The notes under the pieces are model-generated. The model had not been told where the DNA came from. It worked only from the letters and a program-made list of their open reading frames with translations, and made no database searches. Positions 5,562 through 6,132 of a DNA stretch of 6,132 nucleotides are shown here, piece by piece. Position 1 is the first letter of the stretch. Every line of letters starts with the position of its first letter. Origin of the DNA: JAYZVT01 sp050248375 (GTDB lineage: Bacteria; Pseudomonadota; Alphaproteobacteria; Rhizobiales; Methyloligellaceae); the NCBI GenBank assembly GCA_050248375.1, contig JBFWSL010000220.1:1-6132 (forward strand), in the 5' to 3' direction. Both the position numbers and the translations under genes were made by a program.

Positions 5562-6132
5562 ATGCCCAGTCAGTTGTCGGACGAGTTGCGTTCGGGCGCG
5601 CTCCTCTATCACAACCAGCCTCGCCCGGGAAAACTCGAGATCAAGGCCACCAAGCCTCTGGGCAACCAGCGCGACCTGGCGCTGGCCTACTCGCCAGGCG
5701 TGGCGGCGGCCTGCGAGGCCATCGCCGCCGATCCGGGCGAGGCGGCCAATCTCACCGTGCGCGGCAATCTCGTCGCCGTCATCACCAACGGCACGGCGGT
5801 GCTCGGCCTGGGCGCCATCGGCGCGCTCGCCTCCAAGCCGGTGATGGAAGGCAAGGCGGTGCTGTTCAAGAAGTTCGCCGGCATCGACGTCTTCGACATC
5901 GAGGTGGACGCCCTTGAGGTGGACCGCTTCTGCGACGTGGTCTCGGCGCTGGAGCCCACCTTCGGCGGCATCAATCTTGAGGACATCAAGGCGCCGGAGT
6001 GCTTCGAGATCGAGGACCGTCTGCGCCGGCAGATGAAGATCCCGGTCTTCCACGACGACCAGCACGGCACGGCGATCATCGTTGCCGCCGCCATCCTCAA
6101 CGGGCTGAACGTCGCCGGCAAGGACAACGGCA
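5562..6132 (+). CDS. maeB: Malic enzyme (NADP-type), N-terminal part
   Basis: The first 190 residues of a malate dehydrogenase (oxaloacetate-decarboxylating), which converts malate to pyruvate and CO2 with reduction of NAD(P); the gene continues past the right edge. Visible features are the malic enzyme N-domain signature KPLGNQRDLALAYSPGVA (31-48) with its tyrosine (Y43), ITNGTAVLGLGAIG (74-87), GKAVLFKKFAGIDVFDIE (97-114) with the likely catalytic lysine K98, the metal-ligand region NLEDIKAPE (138-146; E140, D141) and FHDDQHGTA (163-171; D165, D166). The N-terminus MPSQLSDELRSGALLYHNQPRPGKLEIKATKP style is that of the bacterial MaeB group, whose full proteins are often about 750 residues with a C-terminal phosphotransacetylase-like domain; that part is not visible, so fusion and cofactor preference cannot be confirmed. 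Role: pyruvate and NAD(P)H supply when growing on C4 acids or acetyl-CoA-yielding substrates. Confidence 0.94.
   Translation, partial: MPSQLSDELRSGALLYHNQPRPGKLEIKATKPLGNQRDLALAYSPGVAAACEAIAADPGEAANLTVRGNLVAVITNGTAVLGLGAIGALASKPVMEGKAVLFKKFAGIDVFDIEVDALEVDRFCDVVSALEPTFGGINLEDIKAPECFEIEDRLRRQMKIPVFHDDQHGTAIIVAAAILNGLNVAGKDNG

Noticed and set aside
5331..6065. 244-residue minus-strand frame opposite the malic enzyme gene
   Set aside because: The plus strand has unmistakable malic enzyme sequence with a strong ribosome site; the opposite frame is a GC-driven shadow.
1..6132. Search by eye for CRISPR repeats, tRNA genes, insertion-sequence ends and phage or toxin-antitoxin genes
   Set aside because: No spaced direct repeats, cloverleaf-like segments, transposase motifs or small toxin-type gene pairs were seen on either strand.

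Overview
The window is GC-rich coding DNA that reads as an ordinary bacterial chromosome. The protein signatures (AspRS C-terminus, a small NADP-type malic enzyme, a lone DAGK-domain lipid kinase) fit an alphaproteobacterium; this assignment rests on recognising family style, not on a search. No mobile element, CRISPR array, rRNA or tRNA was seen.

Layout: (1) bases 1-221 hold the 3' end of aspS on the + strand. (2) A three-gene minus-strand operon occupies 228-3288. In order of transcription it encodes a MaoC-like hot-dog dehydratase/hydratase, an acyl-CoA-synthetase-type AMP-binding ligase, and a metallo-beta-lactamase-fold hydrolase of the COG1237 type. The genes overlap or touch (ligase/MBL share one base in TGATG; MaoC/ligase are a few bases apart or overlap by 22). 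(3) A 153-base divergent gap (3289-3441) contains an AT-rich island with a perfect TATAAT facing the operon and an LTTR-box-like palindrome. (4) A LysR-type regulator runs rightward (3442-4341). (5) After a 149-base gap with two small hairpins comes a diacylglycerol-kinase-family gene (4491-5414). (6) After a 147-base gap with a strong hairpin comes the start of a malic enzyme gene (maeB-like), which runs off the right edge.

Working model: the divergently transcribed LysR regulator senses an unidentified carboxylic acid or its CoA thioester and controls the operon. The ligase would activate the acid to its CoA ester, the MaoC-like protein would hydrate or dehydrate the enoyl/hydroxyacyl-CoA, and the MBL hydrolase would act on an ester, thioester, lactone or phosphate bond in the same pathway. 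The substrate cannot be read from the sequence. The operon plus regulator sits between housekeeping-type genes (aspS on one side, lipid kinase and malic enzyme on the other), so it may be an accessory metabolic cassette. The most distinctive content is this MaoC-ligase-MBL combination; no clearly novel defence or mobile system is visible.
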